Shown one piece after another: positions 1 through 10,674 of a stretch of 64,000 bases of DNA. The stretch comes from Telopea speciosissima (taxonomy: Eukaryota > Streptophyta > Magnoliopsida > Proteales > Proteaceae). Position numbers and translations under genes: made by a program. Position 1 is the first letter of the stretch. Each line of letters opens with the position of its first letter. The notes beneath the pieces are model-generated. The model ran no database searches, was not told the origin of the DNA, and saw only the letters and a list, made by a program, of their open reading frames with translations. The DNA is taken from assembly GCF_018873765.1 (NCBI RefSeq), contig NC_057916.1:14094001-14158000 (forward strand), read 5' to 3'.

Positions 1-1691
1 GAAAGTCTTGGTTCCATCCAATTATTATTATTTCCCCCCAATTTTAAGCCTAGTGTTGTTCTTTTTCTTTTTGAGAAGAAGGTTTTGAATCCCAACTGCA
101 AAACCAGCTTAAATTGACGAGCCAACAACAAACCCAAAAGTTGCTGGTCCTTATATATATATATTTTTTGAGAAGATAAAGGAAAACCCATTACCCACTC
201 CTTTAAAAGATTTAATTAATGAAAGGTCCTCACTCACATGAGTTGTCTCTTTCTTTACCCTGAGACCTTATTAGAGACTGAGATTGGGTATTAGGTGATA
301 CCCCTAGTGGCCCAATCTGATACTGATTTGACATTAGACAGCAGCAAAATCATGTGATGAAAGGTCACTCTTCAAGTGAGTGAGTGAGTGCCTATACATA
401 TCATTTGGGGTTGGAGTGCACCAAGAAAAGGTTTCCTCTTTATGTCTCCCTTCCCTTGCTACACAAAATTAAGTTTAACTGTTCTGTGTCCTTCACAAAT
501 TACAAGTTAGAAAGAGGGTTGCAATGAGATGGACCCGTCAATGTGTTAATTGCTGCGGAGGAGGAGAAAAAGGGGCCCCAAGCATTTGGGAAATGTGGGT
601 CTCTCCCAAGTCCCACCCACCACCTATTGCTGTCTCCACGAGTTGGTGCGTGACAGTGCTCGACTACATCACTTTTTAATGAACTGATATCTCTCACTAG
701 TCACTACCATTGCAATTCAAGCGTCAAACACTTAATGAAAGTGTTTTTAAGGTTAATGGAACACACACTCTCTAATCTCCACGGGGGAGAATTTAAGAGA
801 TTAAAAGTTTTGATGGTGGTGAAACAACTTACCATTAATTTGTTCCATTAATTCAGGTTTGTGAAAAATGGATTTTGGTGGTTGATTTAATTTAATATTA
901 TATTTATGGGAAAAAGGTGGGCATGTGACTACGATGTAGACGATCCTCATAGACTCTCTCTCTTGATCTCTTTTTATACAAATTGATACCTAGCAAAACT
1001 CTTATCTTCTTCTAGACGTGTATGGTGCCAATCGTTAGACAATAGATATTCGATTTAAGATGTGATTGAAGAACCATTGATTGTGAGTGGGGGACATTGG
1101 TGAATATATTATGTGTCAGACTATATCAATCCGAATCGGCCAATCCCATATCGATACCTTAATCCATGGCCATCGCTGCTCTACAATTGAAATGCTGAAG
1201 TCAGCTCCGCAATGCCTCATTAAAAAGCCCAAGCAATCGGTGAGGAATTAGATGGGCTGAGGCCCACACTAGTTTTGTTTCACAACCTTTTCAGAAGCCC
1301 GATGCCCGTGCTAAGTAGCTTAGGCCCATTTTCCTTCTTAGGATCCAAAAATAGATTCATTCCAATTGGGCCCAAAAACTATTATCCTGAATTGGCAACA
1401 AAATAGAAACCGAAACCGTTTAAACTGAACCATTTATTAATTAATTTCGATTTAGGGTATTGAAACCGTTAAAGAAACGATTTCTACCCTTCACATTTTG
1501 AATTGAACTGAAACTGATTCGATTAATCGAAAGTTCGAAACCGAACCAATAAACACACTTACTCTTGCCCCCTATTAAACCCTAAGGCATACACCCCTGT
1601 CCCCCGGCTGGACGTCCCAGAATCCAGTAATGGTCCTTTCAAATTGTAGAACTGTAGGCTTAGAGTTGGATAACCGCCAAGCGCCAACTCC
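1..1691. other. Intergenic / promoter region upstream of the TPR-like gene
   Basis: AT-rich sequence with no coding potential that I can support. From about 1385 to 1555 it carries degenerate AACCGAAAC/CGATT-type low-complexity sequence that looks like an old repeat. The 100-200 bases before 1692 presumably hold the promoter of the following gene, but I see no convincing TATA box. Confidence 0.5.
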
Positions 1692-2359
1692 ATGCTTCGC
1701 TTCACGGGAACAAGACTCAGAACAGCGGCGTCCGCAGGCGCTCGGAGCAACGGGTTAGCTTTCCAATCTCGGAAACGTTCCCTCGTCTTTTCCAAACCCT
1801 TCAGGTTTTACGGAACCAACGCCCCTGATGTCGACCCTGTTTCTCTTCAGATGATCAAATACGCACTCGATCACGCTAGATCTCAGAAATCAGGTCCATC
1901 TTCCTCTCTCTCATAACCCAAAGAATGTATTTAATTTAGTTGTTATCCTCTATCCATTCCACGATGGTGGCTTCGATATTATCTGAACCATTACAAGTGG
2001 ATAAATTCCTGTTATATAGATATATTTATATTATCTGTTCACAGATGAATCCTACGCACAAGGCCTCCTTGTTCTGGAGCAATGCCTCTCCGGTAACTTA
2101 CGAGAGGGGACAGATACTTCAAGGGGAATGGTCCTCCTCGCTATGTCCAGCTTATTATCAGAAAGGTTCGTTAACCTTTGATAAAACTGAAAGCAAACCA
2201 AACCCAACAGAAAATTCGTATTAGTTTTACTTATTTAACAATTGACACTACTATTTGCGGTCAATCCATTTTTTTTATCCAACAGGGGAAAAATCGACGA
2301 AGCAATAGAGAAACTGGAGACAATTCAAGATTTGTCCCGATCTTCTTTGGCTCTTAGAG
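1692..2359 (+). CDS. TPR-like organelle protein, first three exons only
   Basis: Three exons join in frame: 1692-1893, 2045-2165 and 2286-2359, each with GT donors and AG acceptors. They encode about 132 residues. The N-terminus is rich in Arg, Ser and Ala and lacks acidic residues for about 40 positions, as in a mitochondrial or plastid targeting peptide. Exon 2 includes DESYAQGLLVLEQCLSG and exon 3 includes GKIDEAIEKLETIQDL, a helix pair typical of a tetratricopeptide repeat. The family assignment comes from memory of plant TPR-like superfamily proteins with this LEQCL...SRGMVLLAMS...EAIEKLE pattern; I do not assign a symbol. The third exon has a donor-like AG/GTTGGT at 2359/2360, but I could not find the expected next exon anywhere downstream. 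Repeats start about 50 bases after it. The gene is therefore either truncated by transposon insertion or has a very large intron. TPR proteins act as protein-protein scaffolds; no specific partner can be inferred. Confidence 0.6.
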
Positions 2360-2411
2360 GTTGGTTGGCATCTTCCTTATTGTTGTATTTTATATTAATA
2401 TTCAAAATTTG

Positions 2412-3236
2412 TTGCCGGCATCGGATAAGGATTTACCGACATTGGGTGAGGTTTTTGGGACTAGTTGCCAGTGTTGAATTGTTGGTAATATTCATCCAAA
2501 ACCATAAATGTAAATAAGGGAAACAAGATACTTATTTGAACCATAGACATACCACAATTGATAAGGGCAAACTTAAGCACCCAACTTGGCATCACGAAAT
2601 TGAAAATGCATGAAGAACCTTAAGGAATTGGTGGAGCTGAGTTGCGCCACCAGTCACTTTCCTTAAGGTTGTAGACACCCCTTATGGTGCAAACCTGGTT
2701 CTTGCAGATCCCCTTGCTTACTGGGCCGTGTTGGGACACACTCGGGTTGTGCTCAATCAACAAAAGAAAGAAACTCTCAAGAACACACAAAAACACTTGA
2801 AAACAACTAAGCTCTACTGAAAAGTGGGAGAAAGTGTGTGTGATGTAGAGAGGAGGAAGGAGACACTTAAAACTCTAACTATCCAAGATGTCCTCTATTT
2901 CTAGAGGAGAGGCATCCCTTGGAAGCACCTCCAATAGAGCCCAAAAGATGTAACTCTCTATTAGAGAGAAACTAAAAAATTATCCATTATCGAAGCCCAA
3001 TGAAATCTGGACGACATGTAATATGAAATTTCCGACACTGTCGACATGTCGATTGACACACATCTGACATCGATCAAAACTCATTACACATTGGACAACA
3101 TATAAACCATGTAAGAGTTTCTTATAAAGCCCAACTATGAGAAACCTTTGTCCAACGTTTAGAGAAGAACCACCGACATTGGCAACACATCAACAAAACC
3201 TCCCCGACATTGGTAAATCTTTATCCGATGTCGGCC
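2412..3236. mobile_element. Inverted-repeat element (TIR-like) just after TPR exon 3
   Basis: About 60 bases at 2412-2475 recur in inverted orientation at about 3178-3236. Both arms carry the core CGGATAARGATTTACC followed by an ATTGG/TGTCGG block and GAGGTTTT. The 700 bases between them hold no recognisable protein. This is consistent with a non-autonomous DNA transposon or fold-back element. I could not fix exact ends or a target-site duplication. Confidence 0.4.
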
Positions 3237-3584
3237 ATGAAGTTTGAATTCAACAATCATCCACAAGATTGAAAATTCCTAGAAAACAAAAACCGGAATG
3301 ATTGAGCACACAAGAATTAGTAGGATGTTCCAGATGTCTTTCGGACTTGAATTTACACTAGGTCTGATAAATCATGCTATGGAACAACTTTAAAACCCTC
3401 CCAGATAGGATCCCAAGTCAAAATCCCACTTTGATAGAAACCCGAAAACTGACTGAAAACTCAAACTTCTCAGAATAACACCAAACTCTAGGAAACAATA
3501 GTTAATATTTCATAGGAAGAAGGATAATAACCCCTCAAAAGATGAGAATGATCCGATGAACGGTTTGGGAGTAATTTGGGTAAT
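3237..3584. other. Unassigned repeat-like spacer
   Basis: No open reading frame of note and no recognised repeat. It lies between the inverted-repeat element and a SINE and is probably old transposon-derived sequence. Confidence 0.35.
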
Positions 3585-3595
3585 AGTGATCCCAC

Positions 3596-3730
3596 GGGTT
3601 TGAGTCTGGAAACAGCCGTGAGTCTGGAAATAGCCTCTCTGTGAAAGCAGGGGTAAGGCTGCGTACATTATGACTCTCCCTAGACCCCGCTGTGGTGGGA
3701 GCCTCGTGCACTGGGTATGCCCTTTTTTTT
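3596..3730 (+). mobile_element. Au-type SINE, 5'-truncated
   Basis: The segment carries the tRNA-like B box (GGGTTTGAGTCTGG) and then the conserved Au SINE body with GGGGTAAGGCTGCGTACAT and a GTGCACTGGGTATGCCC end followed by a T run. It is flanked by 11-bp direct repeats differing at one base (3585-3595 and 3731-3741). The A-box region is missing, so the copy is 5'-truncated. A short internal duplication repeats GAGTCTGGAAAYAGCC. The family name is from memory of the Au SINE consensus. Confidence 0.75.
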
Positions 3731-3741
3731 AGTTATCCCAC

Positions 3742-4185
3742 TAGCAGAGATCTCAGGAGCAGTAAAACTAAAATTAAATTTAATCAAGTCAACGGATTCC
3801 CTTCAAACTTGGATCGAGTCTGAGACTAGGTAAGACTAATAAAACCCCTAGGATTGGAACTCAATCAGATGGCTAGATAGGAAGCAACTAAAGAAATAAA
3901 ATTCTGAAATCCCAAATTTGCAGGTTTAGAGTAATTATTGATAGCAGTCAAATAACAGAACCAAAGGACTTCAAACTCAGGTCGAGTTGCACCCTAGGGG
4001 AGGCCTTTTGTATCCCAGAGTTTCACAGCAGACAACCCAAGGGTTTGGGTTTAATCAATGCTCAACTATATGCTGAAAACACGAAGAAAATAGAGCATTT
4101 GCAGGTATGGTAAATCAGAGATTAAACACTGTTTTGACTTCACCTGTGGATTGGGGTGGACCTTTATCCCCTGAGGTTCACTGAC
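3742..4185. other. Unassigned spacer
   Basis: AT-rich spacer with no supported gene. Likely transposon-derived by context. Confidence 0.35.
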
Positions 4186-4335
4186 CGGTACAGTTGTGCG
4201 GTTCCTCTCATAGGGGGGCTGAAATGACCATTCCACCCCCTGACTGAACACACTGCCCAGGTGGGGTCCACCCCCCTTTTATTAGAGGCACTAGGGAACC
4301 GCACCAGGCAGGGGAACCGCAGGTGATAAAAATTC
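4186..4335. repeat. Palindromic dispersed repeat, copy 1
   Basis: The segment starts with CGGTACAGT and a TTCCTCTCATA arm, and an imperfect inverse of this arm (AGAGG...GGGAACCGCAC) lies near its end. The same layout recurs at 24230-24379, so this is a dispersed MITE-like family with at least two copies in the window. Confidence 0.5.
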
Positions 4336-5373
4336 GGATTGGGGTATGATGATGGAAGAATAGGCAGGTAAATCTGTTGAATTCAGTGATTGAACTCCAA
4401 CCAACAACAACAATTGTTGATCAGATCTCAGGTCAGGATTTAAGTGGCAGTAGAACAGAGGAAGATGAAGAAACTAGAAGCAGTCGACCTCTCTCAGGTC
4501 TGGGAATCTCTCCCACTCAATCTCTCTCTGATTCTCAGAGCTCAAAGCACTCAATCATTCAATTAATCAAAGCATGTCTGGCTGAAGAGCTGTACATTGT
4601 ATATATAGACTTAGAAAGTCCTATTCAAACTATTCAAACTGGAAGTCAGACTCCTATCATGAATAGGTAATGTAGTCCTAGATGGGTAGGAGACCTACTA
4701 GGAGCCAAACAACAGGATCAAATAACAAAAGGGGCTGCTTGTTCGAATGGACAGCACTAGGATTTAGGTCAATTCCTAGGGTTAGGGTAGGATAATGGGA
4801 ATATAGTTTATACGATTAAACTAGGCAGGTTTTGGGGAGTTTAGAAAGCTAGATTTGGTTAGGTTTAGATGAGAATTCAAAATTTCAGAAATTAGGGTTA
4901 GGGTTTCAGGTTTTGGGTTTTAGAAATTAATCAAAGTTAGGGTTTTAAAAGACAAATAGGGGCAGCAGTTGGGGTCGAATGTAGGGGGGTGTTAAGGAGA
5001 GGTTGTGGTTTGAATTTGAAGTAATTCTAATGGTCAAATATGGCTGGACAGCAAGATCTAGGGTTTGATGGAGTTAGGGTTTATGGGATTCAAATAAAAA
5101 ATAAAGGGGATCGATTGGGGAAAAGGATTAGAGGGTTAGAAGAAGAAATTGGGTGTCAAACTTACTGGAGATTCCACTGGCAGCAGCTTGAATAGATGTG
5201 AAGGATAGAACCACCTTCGAATTGAAGAAGATCCTCCCAGCCGTCATGGCGTAAGGAGTCAACTGGATTCCACCAGTCCCTTTCCACCTTGATAGAACCA
5301 CAAGGATGCACACTTACAAGGAGCAACACTCAACAGAGCAGGGCAGCAGCAATGGCAGCATACAAAAGCTTTT
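4336..5373. other. Repeat-derived spacer with telomere-like TTAGGG words
   Basis: No supported gene. The stretch near 4870-4950 repeats TTAGGGTT words, and 4377-4670 has a Ser/Gln/Thr-rich open frame with no recognised motif. Its position beside an LTR fragment suggests internal or leader sequence of an old retroelement, but this is inference. Confidence 0.35.
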
Positions 5374-5804
5374 CATTAATCAAATTCGTGTTCAAGGCTT
5401 TGCCCCCTTACAACCTTATATAAAAGACTCAAAAATAGACTTCTACTCTAAAAAGGAAAGGCCTAACCCAATCTTTAACCTATTAGGTAACTTAAACTGA
5501 CTAGGAAACTAAAATACTAAAAGAAATAGACTCAAAACCTGGTTGGACTTATAGAATCCTAATCCAGTCCAACTTACATCATATGACCACTTAAACAAAT
5601 CACATGATCACTAATTACATAAAAATCAAAACTAAGGAATTAAAACAGCTAATCCCGTATGCAACCTAATTACCCATACTTTAGGCCCATAAAAGTGGCC
5701 TATTACACAGGAAACCCATGGGATCAAAGGCCCAACATACATATAACCCAACCCTAGACTTATTTCTAAAGAAATAAGCCCATTTCGGTGATGAATCTGC
5801 ATCA
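5374..5804 (-). mobile_element. LTR fragment, same family as 19315-19688
   Basis: The segment matches 19315-19688 along most of its length, sharing CATTAATCAAATTCGTGT, AAGGAAAGGCCTAACCCAAT and a TGCATCA end (TGATGCA on the minus strand, a typical LTR 5' terminus). It is a relic. The family is probably Ty3/gypsy, judged from the better-preserved copy. No coding sequence is attached. Confidence 0.5.
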
Positions 5805-6106
5805 ATAGGAGTATGTACAGCCTTGCTAAAATTAAAAATCAACTAACAACTATATTCCTACTTGAATTAGGAAAGAAGTAAACTAATTAACTAACTAAAA
5901 CTACTAAGAAGCTCATGCGAGCTTGCTGAATTGACCTAGCCCATCCGGCTGCTGTCTTCCTACTGCCCTTCTTCTTCCTGCGGCTGTTGTGTTGTCCAGC
6001 ATACTTATCTACATCAGCAACCCTACAAGGTATCACTACTCAACAACAATACTTTGGAGGTAAATCAGCGTACTTGTTTAGTACTGATATTATTTGTTTA
6101 TTCTGG
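5805..6106. other. Spacer between LTR fragment and LINE
   Basis: No gene or structured repeat seen. It forms the flank of the LINE 3' end. Confidence 0.35.
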
Positions 6107-8618
6107 TTTTTTTTTTTGCTAAAGGTCAGCAATTTGTATTCAGAAAAGAAATGGAAAAAGTTACAGCAGCTGATAGCTAAAAAAAACTATCAACAATATG
6201 TACATAGGCCCCTCCCCTTTACATGAATCTATAGTGTGGCCTCCCTAGTGCTTCCCAATTGACCACCTGAGCAACAAAACTCGGAGCTGAGTCCCAACTC
6301 AGCGTAGTCCTTCCTTTTGCAGCATGGTTAGCAAGAGCGTCAGCAGCTGAGTTTGCTTCTCGGAAGCAGTGCGTGATGCGCCATTGGATAGTATCTAGAT
6401 AGTCCGAGACCTCCCACCACTCTTGCATGTATCGCCAAGGTAATGATCGACTAAGGACTGCTGAAACAAGAGCTGCAGAGTCACTTTCAATCCACAGGTT
6501 ATCAATTCTTAGGTCTTGGGCTTGCTTGACTCCAGTGAAGAAGGCTCCTAACTTTGCCCTGTAGTTGGTCCCTATCCCCTGAAAAGCCGCAAAGCATCTT
6601 CTTACCATGCTCTAATGGTCTCTAAAAATTCCTCCTGCACCCATCAAACCTAGATTACCCAAAGATGACCCATCGATGGTCATCTTCCACCATCCAGCCT
6701 GGGGTTGCCTCCAACTCACCTCAATTATCTTTCTGGCCGGGGGTTTTGAAATTGCACACTGCAGCTGCCTTGCTAGAACCAGGTCCTGAACCGTTCTAAC
6801 TTGCACTCCATGCACTCGAGAGCAGTACATAACTTCTCTGAAGCAAATCTTTGTCACCTGCGATGGAGTTCTTCTGCTATTGTCATAACGTCTTCTGTTC
6901 CTTTTCAACCAGATTTGTTGGCATGCAATTAAGAGTAACGCATTCCACGCTTTCCAGAGGGAAACAACGTTTGCTTTTCTTCGCCACCATGAGAATAGCA
7001 ACTCCATGGTTGGGAAGCCGCCCCAAGTAATATGAAATAAAAGCATTATTTCTCTCCAAATCTGTTCAGAAAATGCGCACTCCAGGAACAGATGTTGGAG
7101 CGTTTCACTTGCCTCCAAGCACAGATCACACCTGGACGCCATAGACACTTTTCTACTGATAACTTTGTTGTCAGTAGGAAGAGCATTGTATGCCAATCAC
7201 CATCCGAACACTGACGTTCGAGGGTGCAAATCCTTATTCCAGATCAATCCATACCAAGCAGGCTTCTCTGCTTTCCTTCTCAGCTCCTCCCATGCCGACT
7301 TGATTGTGAATTTTCCATTCGCAGTATGAGCCCAATAGCGCCTATCCTCCCTAGCTGATGGTTTTATGTTTAGAGTAAGGATCTTATTAAAAATATTTTG
7401 GAGAACATTGTCACCAACAGCCGGGAGATTCCACTGCCCGTCTTCCACCACATCTGAAATTTTGGCGCTTAAAGTTCTTGGGATCACACTGGGCTGTAGG
7501 AGATCTTCAATGCTTTGTCCTTCAATCCATTTGTCATACCAAAAGCTGACTGAGTTGCCATCACCGATCACCCACCTCTCCGTTGATGCGACAAAATTCC
7601 AAACTTTGCGAATGCCTGGAAGCATCGTAGAGGTCCCAGCCGGTTTTTTTAATGAGCCATCTTTCCTCACAAATCTTCCCCTCAAGAAACGAGCAAAGAC
7701 CGTGCTATCTGTTTTAATTGTCCATGCAAGCTTGGCTATGAGTGCCAGATTGAGGTCCCGCAGCCGACGAATTCCAAGACCCCCTTCATGTTTTGGCTTA
7801 CACAGGCTATCCCATCTCACCGTGATGGCCTTGGCGCGGTCAGCTTCTCCTGACCAAATGAAATTGCGTATGCATCTTTCCATCACCTCTATAGCACTCA
7901 CAGGCCAGAGGTACACTGAGAAGTTATGTGTATGCTGCCCATCACCGATCGAACCAGCTCTATGCGCCCCGCCATAGAGAGAAGCCTTCCCTTCCACGAA
8001 GCCAAACGTTTCTTGAATTGGTCCATAAGGGGAAGGATCAAATCGCTGCGTACTCTGCCTTTCTTCAAGATTACCCCCAAATATTTTGTTGGAAAGGTGC
8101 AAACTGGGATATGTAGAATCGACTGCAAGCGCTGCCTTCTAATGCTTGAGATGCGGCCCAAGAACACTTTGCTTTTTGCCAAGTTGACCACTTGCCCCGA
8201 ATACCTTCCATATGCCTCCAGGAATTGCTTGACTTGTCTCACATTTGCAATCTCTGCCTTCATAAATATAAATAAATCATCAGCATAAAGTAAATGTGAG
8301 GGAGTGGATACCTGCCTTGAACCATTCAGCGCCTTCAACCACCCTCTTTCCCGCATCGCTATTAGCCCTCTACATAAAATTTCTTCTGACAAAATAAATA
8401 GAAGAGGGGACAGCGGGTCACCCTGTCGCAATCCCCTTTCCATGCCAAAAAACCCGGCAAGACCACCATTAATTAAGACTGATATTCTTGTTGATTGAAG
8501 AATCTGGTGCACCCAGTGAATCCAGCGTTGATCAAAGCCAAACGCACCCATCACATCAAATAAAAAACCCCATTCAAGGGTGTCAAAGGCCTTTTGAATA
8601 TCTAGTTTCATTCCTGCA
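6107..8618 (-). mobile_element. 5'-truncated L1-type LINE with RNase H
   Basis: On the minus strand the order is reverse transcriptase (MKLDIQKAFDTLEW, then the catalytic LLYADDLFIF near 8270), a zinc-binding RT-associated domain (CDLCLEASETLQHLFLEC, about 7100) and an RNase H domain (MTIDGSS near 6670, WIESDSAALVSA near 6500, REANSAADALA near 6350). The 3' end is a poly(A) tail seen as a T run at 6107-6117. The endonuclease and the N-terminal half of the RT are missing; LINE homology stops near 8618, the usual result of incomplete reverse transcription. The coding sequence changes frame near 8000, has an in-frame stop between the RT and zinc-binding parts (about 7197) and another interruption near 6610, so it is inactive. 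RNase H after the RT is characteristic of a plant L1 clade. I found no target-site duplication, which suggests an old insertion. Confidence 0.9.
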
Positions 8619-9800
8619 ACTCTCGACAGAGAGAGTTCTTCACTCCTTCGAAGTTCGAACTTCTCTGGCAACCTCCAGGACTCCAAGTAAGTAAATTTTT
8701 ATTTTTTTTAAAATTTGGTTCTTCTTCCTCCTCCCAGTCCTCCGGCAACTCGATTTTTCAGTTCAGTTCTTCAGTTCTTCTCCTCCCAGGCAGACCTCTT
8801 CTTCTTCTTAACTTCTTCTTCTTCAGTTCTTCTCCTCCCAGCCTCCGGTAATGATTACAGCCAGTACTAGACTACTAGTAGTATCGTTTTTTTTTTTTTT
8901 TTTCCTTCTTGCCTAGCACAGCCACAGTTACACACACAGAGACAGGGAGAGAGTCGAGAGACAGAGGGGGGGGATTTATTTCAGCTAGTAGTCCTCGACT
9001 CCACTCGGTTTTTTTTTTTTTTCTTCTTCACTTGTACAGTCACAGAGACAGGGAGATGGTCGAGAGACAGAGGGGGGAGGGATTTATTCCAGTCAGTAGT
9101 TACAGCCATAGCCTATCATTTGATTTTTACTATTGCTTTCAATTATTTGATAGGCTAATCTATATTTTCATACTTTCATATACACTAATGGATATTACAC
9201 TTTCATGAATTAAACTATAGTATATTAGTAGTACACTTTCATGTTGATTTTTGATGTTATAAGACATATATTATAGCATACTAAATGACATTAAAAATAG
9301 AGAAAATAAAAAATAAAACATGGTCGACATGCTCGCCATGGCAACGCCATGGCGGGCGACATGTCGATATATCCACGTGACACCCCTCCACCGACTTGGA
9401 TCGCCGTGACAACTATGCTTGCAGCGACTTCAACAGAGCTCAACTCAGACCTCAGTCCTTCGACTCCTTCTCGAGTTCTCAGTCCTCCCTCTCAATCTCC
9501 ATCCTCCACCGGCGTCCGGCGAGGCTAATTGTAAGTATCGTGTTTTTTTTCCCCCTTTTTCCTTCTAAAATCTAAACCCCTTTCCCCTTTTTAAGTTCTA
9601 ACTTCTAACCTCTCCTCTCCACCGACACCCCCATCTCGAGCATCCACCCCCACCGGCGACATCTCCAGCCTTGTAAGTATTGTGCTTTTTTTTCTTCTTC
9701 TTTTTTCCTTCTAAAGCTAAACCCCTTCTAACCTCTCCACTCTCCATCGACATCTCCAACCTTGTATGTTCTTTTGTTTGTTTCTAAAGAGGACCGTGGA
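8619..9800. repeat. CT-rich region with tandem duplications
   Basis: Pyrimidine-rich sequence with two visible local duplications. One pair covers about 8888-8992 and 9010-9105 and shares a T run, AGAGACAGGGAGA, GTCGAGAGACAGAGGGGG and GGGATTTATT. The other pair has GTAAGTATYGTG plus a T run and CTAAACCCC near 9530 and 9672. A near-palindrome around CGCCATGG lies at 9318-9366. No protein is recognisable. It could be leader sequence of an unknown transposon. Confidence 0.4.
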
Positions 9801-10236
9801 CTGTGGAGTAACAAACAGTTCCTTTAACTTCATTCAATGTTGTCTTTCCTTCTTTTCCTCCTTTTTTTTTCACAGAATTGAATGATTTCTTTAAGGGACT
9901 AAAATGAAGTGATCACAAGACCAGAACTTGTAAATATTTTATATTTATGAATGGTTTTGAACTTTTGATTGGGCCGCTCTCTTGGCTGCATTAGGATGGA
10001 CTTAGGAGAGAGGTCTTTTCGTTTCATTTTATCTTTCCCTCTTTTCCATGGAGGTCTTTAAGGTGTTTGTAGAATGCCCTACCCTTAGCTGACATGTCAT
10101 GATTATGCTATTTTGTAATTCCTTGATTATGTACTTCAATTCTTTAATATTTATTTAGGATACAAGTAGAATTATATAAAAATTAATATGCTATTTATGC
10201 CTAATAAAATGGTTATATAAAAAAAAAGAACACTAG
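9801..10236. other. Unassigned spacer
   Basis: AT-rich, no supported gene or repeat. It does not continue the Copia coding sequence found on the far side of the MITE pair. Confidence 0.35.
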
Positions 10237-10674
10237 AACGCCTTGTTTGCCAAGGTGATGCTTAGCAAGGTTCGAGAACTCGCGAGATCTCGGATTTTTT
10301 AAATCTCGAGACGAGATTGCTGCGAGTCTCAAAAGTGCAATATCTCGGCGAGATCTCGGCGAGATCTCGGTTTCAACCCATTATTTTAACCCACCTACCA
10401 CTTAAATACCTTACCTAATTGGACAAAACTCGACATATCTCGGCGAGATCTCGGATCTCGGGTCCAGATCTTAGGTTGACCCAAAGCGAGGCTTCGAGTT
10501 GAAAAAAAAAAATGCACCAACTCGGCGAGATCTCGACTCGTCTCGGTTTTTCCAAGAGTCGAGTTGGCACCGAGACCCGAGTTTTAGTACCTTGATGCTT
10601 AGAGGCCGCCCTATCGCCAAGGCGCTTAGGAAGTCCCTCAAACGCCATGGTCGCCTTGACGCCTTGATAACTAT
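10237..10674. mobile_element. Older MITE remnant, split by a younger hAT MITE
   Basis: Sequence on both sides of the 10266-10594 insertion is of one type, built from CGCCTTG, GCCAAGGYG and CTTAGG words. Its right end, CGCCTTGATAACTATG, matches the terminus of the 56143-56246 MITE (CATAGTTGTCAAGG inverted). The left terminus is missing, so this host copy is truncated. Confidence 0.5.
10266..10594. mobile_element. hAT-type MITE, 329 bp, with repeated CGAGATCTCG palindrome
   Basis: The element starts CAAGGTTCGAGAACTCG and ends with the inverse of CAAGGTACTAAAACTCG, giving 17-bp terminal inverted repeats with 14 matches. It is flanked by perfect 8-bp direct repeats, ATGCTTAG, at 10258-10265 and 10595-10602, the duplication length of the hAT superfamily. 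Inside are five copies of the 10-bp palindrome CGAGATCTCG (10283, 10349, 10360, 10444, 10526). There is no coding sequence, so it is non-autonomous. Confidence 0.8.

Noticed and set aside
7366-7977. 203-codon plus-strand frame
   Set aside because: It is the antisense shadow of the LINE reverse transcriptase region.
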